DNA of 64,000 bases from Pseudomonas sp. Z8(2022) (GTDB lineage: Bacteria > Pseudomonadota > Gammaproteobacteria > Pseudomonadales > Pseudomonadaceae): positions 1,922,001 through 1,986,000 of the forward strand of contig NZ_CP107549.1 of assembly GCF_025837155.1 (NCBI RefSeq). The letters run 5' to 3'. Of the stretch, positions 14,908 to 23,530 are shown piece after piece. A program made the position numbers and the translations under genes. The notes under the pieces were generated by a model. That model worked only from the letters and a program-made list of their open reading frames with translations. It did not search any database and was not told the origin of the DNA. Position 1 is the first letter of the stretch, and each line of letters opens with the position of its first letter.

Positions 14908-17505
14908 ATGGGTAACGGAACCGCCTTCGTTGGTAAGAAAGTCGGACAGCACCTATATGTGCATTGCTCGGCGCTGCCGAGCTTGGGGCCACATCACCGT
15001 AAGACCATCCAAAAAGCCATCTCGCTTGCGGGCGTTGAAGCGGAGAAGGACTTCAATGTCGTCAAATTACACGACAACAACCAGGATGTTTCCTTTCTTT
15101 ATTACCCTGCTTTTTTTGAGGACGCTTTCCCTAGCCTAGCCCACTATTGGTCGTTAACCGGGGACACGGAACGTCTAATCTTTAGGACCTTTCAAGAGTC
15201 CCTTAATCCGCCTGTTCTGCACCGCAAAGAGCTCCTGCTGGCTCCCGATCATCCTCGCCGAGCGGGGTTTGCGTCACTAACCGTACAAGCCGAAGCCGTT
15301 GGACTGTTTGATGATACCAGTCGCATTGGCTTCGCCCGAGAGTGGGCTGTGGTCTTGATCGAGCGAGGTTACCGAATTCAGGGCCACGACTTGCTACCCA
15401 TTGGCAATGAAGAGTTTGGTGAGGCGGCCCCTAGCACGCAGGCTGACACAGATATCATTCAACGCCACCTCACGGCACTCTCGCGCACCAACCTTTCGGC
15501 GCCCATGCAGACCTTGGCTCGGCTTGGCTATTTGAACGGCCAAAAGACCATCTTCGATTACGGGTGTGGACGGGGCAGTGACGTTCGCTTTCTGACTGAT
15601 AACGGCATCACGGCCTCAGGCTGGGATCCCTATTACGCCCCCGACAACAACAAAAACACAGCTGATGTGGTGAATCTCGGCTTCGTCATCAACGTGATTG
15701 AGGATCGCCAGCAACGTGATGAAGCCCTTAAAGGCGCCTTTGAGCTAGCTCAGGAATGGCTGGTGGTGTCTGCTATGTTGGTGCACTCGAACACCGGCAA
15801 CGGCATCCCGTATGCTGACGGTGTCCTAACCTCCCGCAACACATTTCAAAAGTACTACTCTCAGGTCGAACTAGCCCAATACCTGGAAGCGGTGTTAGGC
15901 ATCGAGCCGGTGCCCGTGGCGCCCGGCATCTTCTACGTCTTTAAAAGCTCGGATGCTGAACAGCGATTCAGCAGTCAGCGGGTCGCCAAACGACGCTCCC
16001 CCGTCCGGCCTATTTACACCCCGCTGACTTTGGAAGAAAAAACGGCGCGGGTCGCCCAGCGGGCGAAACATAAATACGAATCCCATGCGCAGTTGCTAGA
16101 GACGCTTTGGGCGCTATGGTTGGGTTTGGGGCGAGAACCAAAACCCAAAGAGCTGGGTATTTTGGATGAGATTCGTACCCAGTTGGGCTCCTTGCCCTTG
16201 GCCTTGCGGCTGATCATTCAGCTCAAAGGGGAAGAGGGCGTCGCCGAGTTAGAACATGCCCGCCAGACCCGAATCGATGACTTATCGGTGTATTTTGCCA
16301 AGCTTCGGTTTGCTGGCAAGCGACCCAGGAGGCCACTCGAACCCACTCTCAAAGAAGACATCAAGCACTTCTTTGGCGACATCGAGAACGCCTTAGCACA
16401 TGGCGAGGCTTTGCTACTTAGGGCTTTCGACAAAGAGGCCATCAACGCCGCCTGTAACTCTGCGGCAGAGTCCGGGTTGGGATGGTTGATCGAGGGGCAT
16501 TCGCTACAACTGCACACCAGCTTGGTCTCACATTTACCGTCGGTGCTAAGAACCTATGTGCACTGTGCCACCAGTTTGTACGGTGACGTTACCAGCGCCG
16601 ACTTGGTGAAGATTCACATTCGCTCGAGTAAGCTCACGCTGATGGAGTTCGATGATTTTGATGGTAAACCGCTGCCGCGAATGATCGAGCGGGTCAAAAT
16701 CAATCTGATGAATCAGCGGCTGGATTTCTTCGACTACGGCGAAACCTACATCCCGCCATTCCTCTATCTGAAAAGTCGCTACATCAACGAAAGTTGCCAT
16801 AATTACGGTCAACAGTTGGCGTTTGACGAGGAATTAGAAAACCTACGGTTTCTCGATCTGGATGGATATGGGCCAAGTCCAGAAGAATTGGTGAAAACCT
16901 TGGCGAAACACCGCTACCAAGTTGATGGATTTACACTTGCGCGAAGTCAATCGATACCAAATCTGGACGACCCTTGCGGGGAGAATTTTACCTACCGAGA
17001 CTTCATCCACTGCGGCGACACGCAACAACGAACCAATCTCGATAATCTTCCCAAAGAACCGAACACCTACACCGCGCTTCTGGACTTAGCCGTAAACTTA
17101 CTCGACCCCATTATCGATTATTTCGGGATGATCAAGCTGACCTACGGCTTTTGCTCGCAGGCTCTGGCCAAAGAAATACCCAGGGGTATTGCCCCGAGGT
17201 TAGACCAGCATGCCAGCTACGAAAAGAATCGAAAAGGAAACTATATTTGTGACCGAAAAGGGGCGGCAGTTGACTTTATCATTGAAGACGAAGACATGCT
17301 GGAAGTCACGCAATGGATTGTTAACAATCTGAACTTTGATCGACTTTATTTGTACGATAGGAGTCGGCCAGTTCATATCAGCTACAGTAACAGCAATCAG
17401 GGCAGAGTCGAATCGTTTCTGGACCTGAGTCCTGGAGGAGGAAAAGCACCTCCCAGAGGCTACTCGAAAGATACCTTTCTTCGCCACTTCTCGTGTAAGG
17501 GATAA
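14908..17505 (+). CDS. DNA phosphorothioation-associated putative methyltransferase
   Basis: 865 residues. After a 200-residue N-terminal domain (VGKKVGQHLYVHCSALPSL, WYPAFFE-type block), residues about 215-330 are a class I SAM-dependent methyltransferase fold: motif I FDYGCGRGSDVRFL, motif II GWDPYYAP, then VVNLGFVINVIED. No NPPY motif typical of N6-adenine DNA methylases is visible, so the substrate is unclear. The C-terminal 500 residues are unassigned. The overall form is that of the family named DNA phosphorothioation-associated putative methyltransferase. GGAGG lies seven bases before the ATG. It is the last gene of the block; its 3' end is 80 bases from an IS5-family element that separates it from dndB. 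Confidence 0.85.
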   Translation: MGNGTAFVGKKVGQHLYVHCSALPSLGPHHRKTIQKAISLAGVEAEKDFNVVKLHDNNQDVSFLYYPAFFEDAFPSLAHYWSLTGDTERLIFRTFQESLNPPVLHRKELLLAPDHPRRAGFASLTVQAEAVGLFDDTSRIGFAREWAVVLIERGYRIQGHDLLPIGNEEFGEAAPSTQADTDIIQRHLTALSRTNLSAPMQTLARLGYLNGQKTIFDYGCGRGSDVRFLTDNGITASGWDPYYAPDNNKNTADVVNLGFVINVIEDRQQRDEALKGAFELAQEWLVVSAMLVHSNTGNGIPYADGVLTSRNTFQKYYSQVELAQYLEAVLGIEPVPVAPGIFYVFKSSDAEQRFSSQRVAKRRSPVRPIYTPLTLEEKTARVAQRAKHKYESHAQLLETLWALWLGLGREPKPKELGILDEIRTQLGSLPLALRLIIQLKGEEGVAELEHARQTRIDDLSVYFAKLRFAGKRPRRPLEPTLKEDIKHFFGDIENALAHGEALLLRAFDKEAINAACNSAAESGLGWLIEGHSLQLHTSLVSHLPSVLRTYVHCATSLYGDVTSADLVKIHIRSSKLTLMEFDDFDGKPLPRMIERVKINLMNQRLDFFDYGETYIPPFLYLKSRYINESCHNYGQQLAFDEELENLRFLDLDGYGPSPEELVKTLAKHRYQVDGFTLARSQSIPNLDDPCGENFTYRDFIHCGDTQQRTNLDNLPKEPNTYTALLDLAVNLLDPIIDYFGMIKLTYGFCSQALAKEIPRGIAPRLDQHASYEKNRKGNYICDRKGAAVDFIIEDEDMLEVTQWIVNNLNFDRLYLYDRSRPVHISYSNSNQGRVESFLDLSPGGGKAPPRGYSKDTFLRHFSCKG

Positions 17506-17585
17506 AATTTAATTGATGTTCTAAAATTAGATTGCCAATGCAGTTTGAATAGGTCCGACGCCTCCCCGTCTTCAGTAGCATCTAG

Positions 17586-18776
17586 GGATGGTCTGAAGTA
17601 GCCCTACATTTCCCGGTCACATCGCCATCAGCGATTTCAAAAACGGCGGCTGGTCAAAACACGATCAAATCCGCCGCTTATTTCATGATTTTCGGTTGCC
17701 GCGAGTGCCTCCCAGCAGCCATTCCCCGCATTACAGGCGCACCTCTCCTGCATTCGCCAGTAAATGTCGGCGAGCCATCCACAGGTTCGACAGGGCAAAC
17801 AATGTCACCAGCTGTGCCGTGTTCTTCGCCAAGCCCCGGAAGCGCACCTTGGTGTAGCCAAACTGACGCTTGATCACCCGAAACGGGTGTTCGACCTTGG
17901 CGCGCACCTGGGCCTTGGCCTTCTCGATCTTGCGCTTGGCTTTGTACAGCGCGCTGCGCTTACTCAGCTTCTTGTACGTACTGCGGCGGGCCGCGATCTG
18001 CCAGATCACCTCCCGGCCTTCATGTTCCGGGCGCTTCTCTACGCCGGTATAACCCGCGTCGGCCCCAATCATGTTTTCCTCGCCGTGCAGCAACTTGTCG
18101 ACCTGGGTAACGTCTGCAACGTTGGCAGCCGTCCCCACTACGCTGTGCACCAGACCGGACTCGGCATCGGCGCCGATGTGGGCCTTCATGCCGAAGTAAT
18201 ACTGGTTGCCCTTCTTCGTCTGGTGCATTTCCGGGTCGCGCTTGCCGTCCTGGTTCTTGGTCGAACTCGGCGCGTGGATCAGCGTCGCATCGACGATGGT
18301 GCCCTGGCGCAGCGACAGGCCACGATCCCCCAGATAGCCATTGATCACCGCCAGAATCCCAGCCGCCAACTCGTGCTTCTCCAGCAGGCGACGGAAATTG
18401 AGGATGGTGGTTTCGTCGGGGATACGCTCCAGGCTCAGCCCGGCAAACTGGCGCAAGATCGTGGTCTCGTACAGCGCCTCCTCCATCGCCGGATCGCTGT
18501 AGCCGAACCAGTTCTGCATCAGATGGACGCGCAACATCGCCATCAGTGGATACGCTGGACGGCCGCCTTCACCCTTAGGGTAGTGCGGCTCGATCAGGGC
18601 AACCAAGCCCTTCCACGGCACCACCTGATCCATCTCGATCAGGAACAATTCCTTGCGGGTCTGCTTGCGTTTGCCGGCGTACTCGGCGTCGGCAAAGGTC
18701 ATCTGCTTCATCAGGAAACTCGGGCAACGGGATCGACGTATTTCACCAGATTCGGGAAGTCTTCTTCAGGATTTCC
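17586..18776. mobile_element. Complete IS5-family insertion sequence, 1191 bp
   Basis: The ends are imperfect inverted repeats: GGATGGTCTGAAGTAG on the left and, reversed, GGAAATCCTGAAGAAG on the right. Both sides are flanked by CTAG (17582-17585 and 18777-18780), the YTAR type target duplication of the IS5 group. One transposase gene lies inside on the minus strand and has no frameshift, so the element could be active. It separates the PT-associated methyltransferase from a decayed IS3 element. Confidence 0.88.
17731..18711 (-). CDS. IS5-family transposase
   Basis: 326 residues with the DDE catalytic layout of IS5: an N-terminal DUF772-type domain (YPLMAMLRVHLMQNWFGYSDPAMEEALYE), D in IVDATLIHAPS, D in ADAGYTG and E in VEHPFRVIKRQFGY. 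Full length, intact. It catalyses cut-and-paste or replicative movement of the surrounding 1.19-kb element. A long overlapping frame on the opposite strand (17764-18780) is a codon-bias shadow. Confidence 0.95.
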   Translation of the reverse strand: MKQMTFADAEYAGKRKQTRKELFLIEMDQVVPWKGLVALIEPHYPKGEGGRPAYPLMAMLRVHLMQNWFGYSDPAMEEALYETTILRQFAGLSLERIPDETTILNFRRLLEKHELAAGILAVINGYLGDRGLSLRQGTIVDATLIHAPSSTKNQDGKRDPEMHQTKKGNQYYFGMKAHIGADAESGLVHSVVGTAANVADVTQVDKLLHGEENMIGADAGYTGVEKRPEHEGREVIWQIAARRSTYKKLSKRSALYKAKRKIEKAKAQVRAKVEHPFRVIKRQFGYTKVRFRGLAKNTAQLVTLFALSNLWMARRHLLANAGEVRL

Positions 18777-18780
18777 CTAG

Positions 18781-19156
18781 CTTTAGAGTCCTGGCTCAAT
18801 GTAATGGCTTTTGAGGCCAGTTGCTCGGCATAGGCGGACGGGGTTAGCCCACCAAGTCCTTTCTTGGGTCGCTCTTCGTTGTACTCCCTCCGCCAGGACT
18901 CAACCACCACCTTGGCGTGCGACAGGCTGGTGAACCAATGCTAGTTCAGCCACTCATAACGAAAGTGCCGTTGAAGGATTCTATGTAGACCTTCTGATTG
19001 GGCTTGCCTGGCACAATCAAAAACAACATCACTCCACGCTGATGAGCCCAGGTCAGCATGGCCCGGCCACAGGGCTCCTTGCCATTGTACGTGTGGATGG
19101 CCTTGGGCAGTCCTCGCGAGCAGCTAGACGATCCAGAGTGCGCGTCAAAGAGTGCC
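18781..19156 (-). pseudogene. IS3-family transposase OrfB, 3' part (interrupted)
   Basis: Reading minus strand, fragments of an IS3 OrfB DDE domain are seen: HTYNGKEPCGRAMLTWAHQRGV, PGKPNQKVYIESFNGTF, then after a frame change and an in-frame stop, HWFTSLSHAKVVVESWRREY and KKGLGGLTPSAYAEQLASK. Several frameshifts and stops make it dead. It is the C-terminal half of the gene whose N-terminal half lies at 21532-22260; the IS66-family element sits between them. Confidence 0.8.
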
Positions 19157-19164
19157 CGCCAATG
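19157..19164. repeat. Left 8-bp target duplication of IS66 element
   Basis: CGCCAATG directly before the left end; the identical octamer is at 21524-21531. Eight bases is the IS66-family duplication length. Confidence 0.93.
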
Positions 19165-19267
19165 GTAAGCGTCTGGCCAACACACCTCCCCGGTTCTTCC
19201 AGCTAGCGGCATGGTGTCCACCTGTTTTTGGTGGACACCATTTCAAGCCCCTTGCGGAGGATCTCCC

Positions 19268-19603
19268 GTGCCAGGCCAACGCCGCTCCTATCCCAAATCC
19301 TTCAAGGCCCAGGTCGTCGAGGAGTGTACCCAGCCCGGCGCCTCGGTTGCCGGCGTGGCCTTGAGCCACGGCCTCAACGCCAATCTCGTGCACAAGTGGA
19401 TTCGCCGCCAGCAGGCACAGCTGCCCGCGGTACCCTCAGGTTTTATTCCAATTCCTCTCGTCCCGAGCGTGCCGGCTACCCCGAGTGCGGCCGACAGGGC
19501 CATCCAGATCGCAATTCCCCATCGGGCCGGCAAACTGTCGGTGCAGTGGCCGGGCAAGGACCCTGAAGGCTGCGCCCGCTTTCTGCGCGAGCTACTGAAG
19601 TGA
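19268..19603 (+). CDS. tnpA: IS66 accessory protein TnpA
   Basis: 111 residues from a GTG at 19268 (PGQRRSYPKSFKAQVVEECTQPGASVAGVALSHGLNANLVHKWIRR), with GGAGG eight bases upstream. The first 60 residues are a transposase-type helix-turn-helix that probably recognises the element ends. Overlaps tnpB by 4 bases (GTGA), the usual coupling in IS66. Confidence 0.88.
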   Translation: MPGQRRSYPKSFKAQVVEECTQPGASVAGVALSHGLNANLVHKWIRRQQAQLPAVPSGFIPIPLVPSVPATPSAADRAIQIAIPHRAGKLSVQWPGKDPEGCARFLRELLK

Positions 19604-19935
19604 TCCGCATCGAGCGCATCTGGCTCGCCACCGAGCCGCTGGACATGCGCGCCGGCACCGAAACCGCGTTGGCCCGGGTGGTTCAAGTTTTCGGTGCGGC
19701 GCAGCCGCACTGCGCCTACCTGTTCACCAACAAGCGCGCCAATCGGATGAAGGTGCTGGTGCACGATGGCTTCGGCATCTGGCTGGCCGCTCGCAGGCTC
19801 AATCGAGGGCGCTTCGTCTGGTCGGGCAATTGGCAGGGACAGCAGTTGGAACTCAGTCCCGAGCAGTTGCAGGCCCTGGTGGTCGGCCTACCTTGGCAGC
19901 GTCTTGGGCCCAATGCCGAGATCAGACTCCTGTAG
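19600..19935 (+). CDS. tnpB: IS66 Orf2/TnpB protein
   Basis: 111 residues from a GTG overlapping the tnpA stop. The signature MRAGTETALARV...NKRANRMKVLVHDGFGIWLAARRLNRGRFVW identifies the IS66 Orf2 family, needed for transposition but of unknown biochemical role. Intact and of normal length. Confidence 0.93.
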   Translation: MIRIERIWLATEPLDMRAGTETALARVVQVFGAAQPHCAYLFTNKRANRMKVLVHDGFGIWLAARRLNRGRFVWSGNWQGQQLELSPEQLQALVVGLPWQRLGPNAEIRLL

Positions 19936-19998
19936 CCGGGGTGCAATTAGGCCAATGGCCTATCGCCGAGGGGGGCGACAATCCGCACACTCGGCGCC

Positions 19999-21508
19999 AT
20001 GAGTCCTGCCGCTTTCGATCACCTGACACCCGAGCAACTGCGCCAACTGGCCGCGCAGTTGAGTCAGCGCGTCGATCACCTGGAAACGCTCAACCAGCGG
20101 TTGAACCACGAACTCGCCGTGCTGCGGCGCCACCGCTTCGCCCGCCGCAGCGAGCAGCTCAATGCCGACCAGCTCAATCTGCTGGACGAGATGATCGAGG
20201 CCGACATCGCCGCCATCGAGGCAGAGCTTGAAACGGCCCGACCAGAGCCCGCTAAGCGCGAGCCACGGCAGCAGCCCAAGCGAGCGCCGCTGCCGGCCGA
20301 ACTGCCGCGCACGCTGACTTCACGAGCCGGACAGCACCCAGTGTGCCTGCGGCTGTCAGCTCAAGCGCATCGGTGAAGACGTCAGCGAGAAGCTCGACTA
20401 CACCCCGGGCACCTTCACCGTCGAGCGGCATATCCGTGGCAAGTGGGTCTGCGCCATATGTGAAACGCTGATCCAGGCCCCAGTGCCTGCGCAGGTGATC
20501 GACAAGGGCATCCCGACTGCCGGGCTACTGGCTCAGGTCATGGTGGCCAAGTTCGCCGATCATCTGCCACTGTACCGCCAGGAAAAGATCTTCGCCCGCG
20601 CCGGGCTGGCCATCGCGCGCTCCACGCTGGCGCAATGGGTCGGCGCATGCGGCGTCCAACTGCAACCTCTGGTCGATGCCCTGCGCGACTGCCTGCTTCA
20701 GCAGGACGTCATCCTCGCCGACGAAACCCCAGTGCAGATGCTTGCCCCGGGCACAAAGAAGACCCAGCGGGCTTACGTCTGGGCTTATGCACCCAGCCCC
20801 TTCGCCGACCTCAAGGCCGTGGTCTACGACTTCAGGCCGAGCCGGGCCGGCGAGCACGCGCGCAGCTTCCTAGGTGACTGGCAAGGCAAACTGGTCTGCG
20901 ACGACTTCGCCGGCTACAAGGCCAGCTTCGAGCAAGGCGTGACCGAGATCGGCTGCATGGCCCATGCACGGCGCAAGTTCTTCGACCTGCATGCCGCCAA
21001 CCAGAGCCAACTGGCCGAGCAGGCCCTCCAGTACATCGGTCAGCTGTACGAGGTGGAGCGCGAAGGGCGAGAGTTGCTCGCCGCACAGCGACGGCAACTG
21101 CGCCAGGACAAAGCCAGGCCGATCATCGATGGCCTGCATAGCTGGATGCTTGGGCAGCGGCAGAAGGTGCCGGAAGGCAGCGCGATCGCCAAGGCACTCG
21201 ACTACAGCCTCAAGCGCTGGGCAGCGTTGGTGCGCTACCTGGATGACGGCAACCTACCCATCGACAACAACTGGATCGAGAATCAGATCCGCCCCTGGGC
21301 CCTGGGGCGCGCCAACTGGCTGTTTGCCGGCTCGCTACGCAGTGGCCAGCGTGGCGCAGCCTTGATGACGCTGATCCAGTCAGCCCGCCTGAACGGACAC
21401 GATCCGTACGCCTACCTGAAGGATGTGCTCATGCGCCTGCCGACGCAGAAGGCCAGCGCCCTGGCCGAGCTGCTGCCGCACAACTGGGTATCCGCCGGCA
21501 AGGTGTGA
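19999..21508 (+). pseudogene. tnpC: IS66 transposase TnpC, frameshifted
   Basis: The N-terminal frame (19999-20376) encodes the leucine-zipper-like region (QRVDHLETLNQRLNHELAVLRRHRFARRSEQL). From about 20318 the homology moves to the next frame: HEPDSTQCACGC (zinc-finger Cys pairs) and then the DDE domain through 21508 (ILADETPVQML, VCDDFAGYKASFE, DNNWIENQIRPWALGRANWLFAG). A one-base loss near 20317 explains this. The catalytic part from 20483 can be read as a 341-residue frame but lacks the zipper, so activity is unlikely. Confidence 0.88.
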
Positions 21509-21523
21509 TGCCCGTTCGCTTAC

Positions 21524-21531
21524 CGCCAATG
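21524..21531. repeat. Right 8-bp target duplication of IS66 element
   Basis: CGCCAATG directly after the right end, identical to 19157-19164. Confidence 0.93.
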
Positions 21532-22260
21532 GCTCGCTCCGGCACGATGGCAGCAGCCTCGTGGGTAGCATCGTCCACCAGGTCAGGCTCTTGATGACAC
21601 GTCCTTCAGCTGTGCGATCAAACACAAAGTCCATCGACCAGGCCTGATAGGCGGCCCGTGGACGCCCCAGCAGCTATCAATCTGCAATCGGGATCTTCTT
21701 GCGCTTGCGCCTTTTTGACCTGCAAGCGTGCTTCGGCATGCAGACGGTCAGCCCGCTTGTGGTAAACCACCTCGACAGCCTGCCGCAGCTTCAAATAGAT
21801 CATCGCTGCACCATAACGGCGATACCGATGAGTCAGAGCCACAGTTCGCTCACGCAGGCTCTGGCTGTGATCTGGCCTTGGTTGGTAGCGCAGAGCGCTG
21901 GCGCTCATGCAGATCACCCGTAGCGCCCGGCGCTCACTCAAGCCGCGTGCCGTCATGTGGCGCAACAGCTCTCGACGGGATGGTGCGCTCACCACTTTCT
22001 CCGCAACGCCTCGCGGGTGACTTCGATCTCCAGCATCAACTCGGCAAGCATTTTCTTCAGGCGGGGGTTCTCGCTTTCCGGCTCCTTCAGGCGCTTGGCA
22101 TCTGGCACGCTCATGCCACCGAACTTGCTGCGCCAGAGGTAGTGGCCGTCCTCTGAAAAGCCGTGCCGACGACACAGCTCTTTGATCGGCAGCCCAGCCT
22201 CCGCTTCGCGCAAGAAGCCAATGATTTGCTCTTCAGTGAAACGCTTTTTATGTCCAATCT
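21532..22260 (-). pseudogene. IS3-family OrfA and OrfB 5' part (interrupted)
   Basis: On the minus strand, OrfA reads KKRFTEEQIIGFLREAEAGLPIKELCRRHGFSEDGHYLWRSKFGGM from about 22240, then a coiled-coil (ENPRLKKMLAELMLEIEV). OrfB follows in another frame with RRELLRHMTARGLSERRALRVICMSASALRYQPRPD and, near 21600, DFVFDRTAEGRVIKSLT, with several frameshifts. No ATG is seen at the expected OrfA start. The gene resumes at 19156 after the IS66 insertion. Confidence 0.85.
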
Positions 22261-22264
22261 CCTG

Positions 22265-22288
22265 GGGACTGGGACTGGGACTGGGACT
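22265..22288. repeat. Four tandem copies of GGGACT
   Basis: Exact hexamer repeats just outside the OrfA start of the decayed IS3 element, followed by GGGCTC. A short slippage-prone tract with no evident role. Confidence 0.9.
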
Positions 22289-22385
22289 GGGCTCTAAAGC
22301 TGGGCACTACTCAAATCGGGAGAGACGTCACACGCCTACTAAGCATCCTCTGCTTCAGCTTTGCTACCCATAAAACTCTCGACAA

Positions 22386-22432
22386 GGAAGTCATAATGTG
22401 ATAAAAAAACTTCCAATTTATTTTTAACTTCC
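22386..22432 (+). promoter_or_regulatory. Possible operator/promoter of dndBCDE
   Basis: An A+T-rich segment just ahead of dndB carries GGAAGT at 22386-22391 and its complement ACTTCC twice, at 22409-22414 and 22427-22432, the last two spaced 18 bases apart. CATAAT (22392-22397) between the first and second could serve as a -10 box. DndB homologues are known to repress dnd operons, so this may be its binding region; that link is inferred. Confidence 0.4.
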
Positions 22433-22435
22433 AAC

Positions 22436-23530
22436 ATGGAAAGCAAAATGATGAGCGAGTTTTTTCACAGCTTTCCTGCTGTCCGGGGTATGCAGGCGGG
22501 AAGACCTTGCTATATCGCGATGTGCCCTATGCGTTTGATCCCCAAAATTTTTGTCTTTGACGAAGATGAGGTGCCGCCAGAGCTGAGAGCGCAGCGCACA
22601 TTGAACAGAGCCCGTGTTCCAGAGATTGTGAGTTATCTCCTTGATAATACTGGAGATTATACACTTTCCGCTATTACGGCATCCGTAGACGCTAAAGTGA
22701 AATTTGAACCCAGTGCCGACACCGGTCTGGGTCAGAGTCTGGGGCTTCTTTCGATCCCCATGGAAGCACGCATTCTCATCAATGATGGGCAGCATCGGCG
22801 CGCTGCCATAGAGCACGCCATCCAAGAGAATCCGGAGCTAGGTTACGACAACATTCCCGTTCTTTTCTTTATTGATGAGGGCCTGGAGCGCAGCCAGCAA
22901 ATGTTCGCGGATTTGAACAAGCATGCGGTTCGGCCCAGTGACTCCATAAGCACCCTGTATGACCGTCGAGATTCGCTATCAGAATTGGCCCGCACTATGG
23001 TCAAGGACGTCTCAGCCTTCTCACGTCTTACCGAGATGGAGAGATCCAGCATCTCCAATCGCAGTACCAAGCTCTTTACTCTGTCGGCTATTAAAAATGC
23101 CTCCAAGGCATTGCTCTCGAAAGGCAAAGATGGCCCGATTGATTCGTACGAAACCGATCTGGCGGCGACCTTTTGGAATGAAGTGGCGAACAACATGCCC
23201 GACTGGCAACTGGCGCTGAACAAGAAGGTCGCAACGGCGGAGTTACGAGAACAATTCGTCCATGCCCATGCAGTGATGCTTCAGGCCATGGGGTTTATCG
23301 GTGCCGATTTGATCGCGCGACCTAAGAGTGTCTGGGCAAATATTCTTAAGGGGCTGCAAAACATCGATTGGGCAAGAGCCAACCCGGAATGGGAGGGGCG
23401 AGCTATGCACCACGGCAGAATAAGTAAGGCGCGCAGCAGTGTCGTCCTCACCGGTAATTACATCAAACAGCAGCTGGATATTCCGCTTTCTCCCACCGAA
23501 CAGGAATATGAGGAGTCTCTGAAAAAATGA
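22436..23530 (+). CDS. dndB: DNA sulfur modification protein DndB
   Basis: 364 residues with the DGQHR motif (117-121, in LINDGQHRRAAIEHAI) and the downstream QMFADLNKHAVRPSDSI block that defines the DGQHR/DndB family. DndB is not needed for sulfur insertion; it modulates the amount of PT and acts as a transcriptional repressor in some bacteria. The start at 22436 has a poor ribosome site; ATG at 22448 or 22451 with GGAAAG before it may be the real one. The stop overlaps dndC by 4 bases. First gene of the modification operon, with an A+T-rich leader holding ACTTCC repeats. Confidence 0.94.
   Translation: MESKMMSEFFHSFPAVRGMQAGRPCYIAMCPMRLIPKIFVFDEDEVPPELRAQRTLNRARVPEIVSYLLDNTGDYTLSAITASVDAKVKFEPSADTGLGQSLGLLSIPMEARILINDGQHRRAAIEHAIQENPELGYDNIPVLFFIDEGLERSQQMFADLNKHAVRPSDSISTLYDRRDSLSELARTMVKDVSAFSRLTEMERSSISNRSTKLFTLSAIKNASKALLSKGKDGPIDSYETDLAATFWNEVANNMPDWQLALNKKVATAELREQFVHAHAVMLQAMGFIGADLIARPKSVWANILKGLQNIDWARANPEWEGRAMHHGRISKARSSVVLTGNYIKQQLDIPLSPTEQEYEESLKK

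Larger units (their letters stand above)
19165..21523. mobile_element. IS66-family insertion sequence, 2359 bp
   Basis: Ends carry GTAAGCG-type inverted repeats (left GTAAGCGTCTGG, right in reverse GTAAGCGAACGG, with a common CACACC further in). It is flanked by perfect 8-bp duplications of CGCCAATG. It holds the three IS66 genes tnpA, tnpB, tnpC on the plus strand. It inserted into the orfB of an IS3-family element, which itself was already present, so the nesting order is clear. The tnpC frameshift suggests that this copy is no longer autonomous. Confidence 0.93.

Noticed and set aside
17764..18780. 338-aa plus-strand frame
   Set aside because: Antisense shadow of the IS5 transposase.
22265..22288. 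GGGACT repeats as a CRISPR or phase-variation tract
   Set aside because: Only four hexamers, no spacers and no gene whose frame they would switch; they lie at the edge of a dead IS element.
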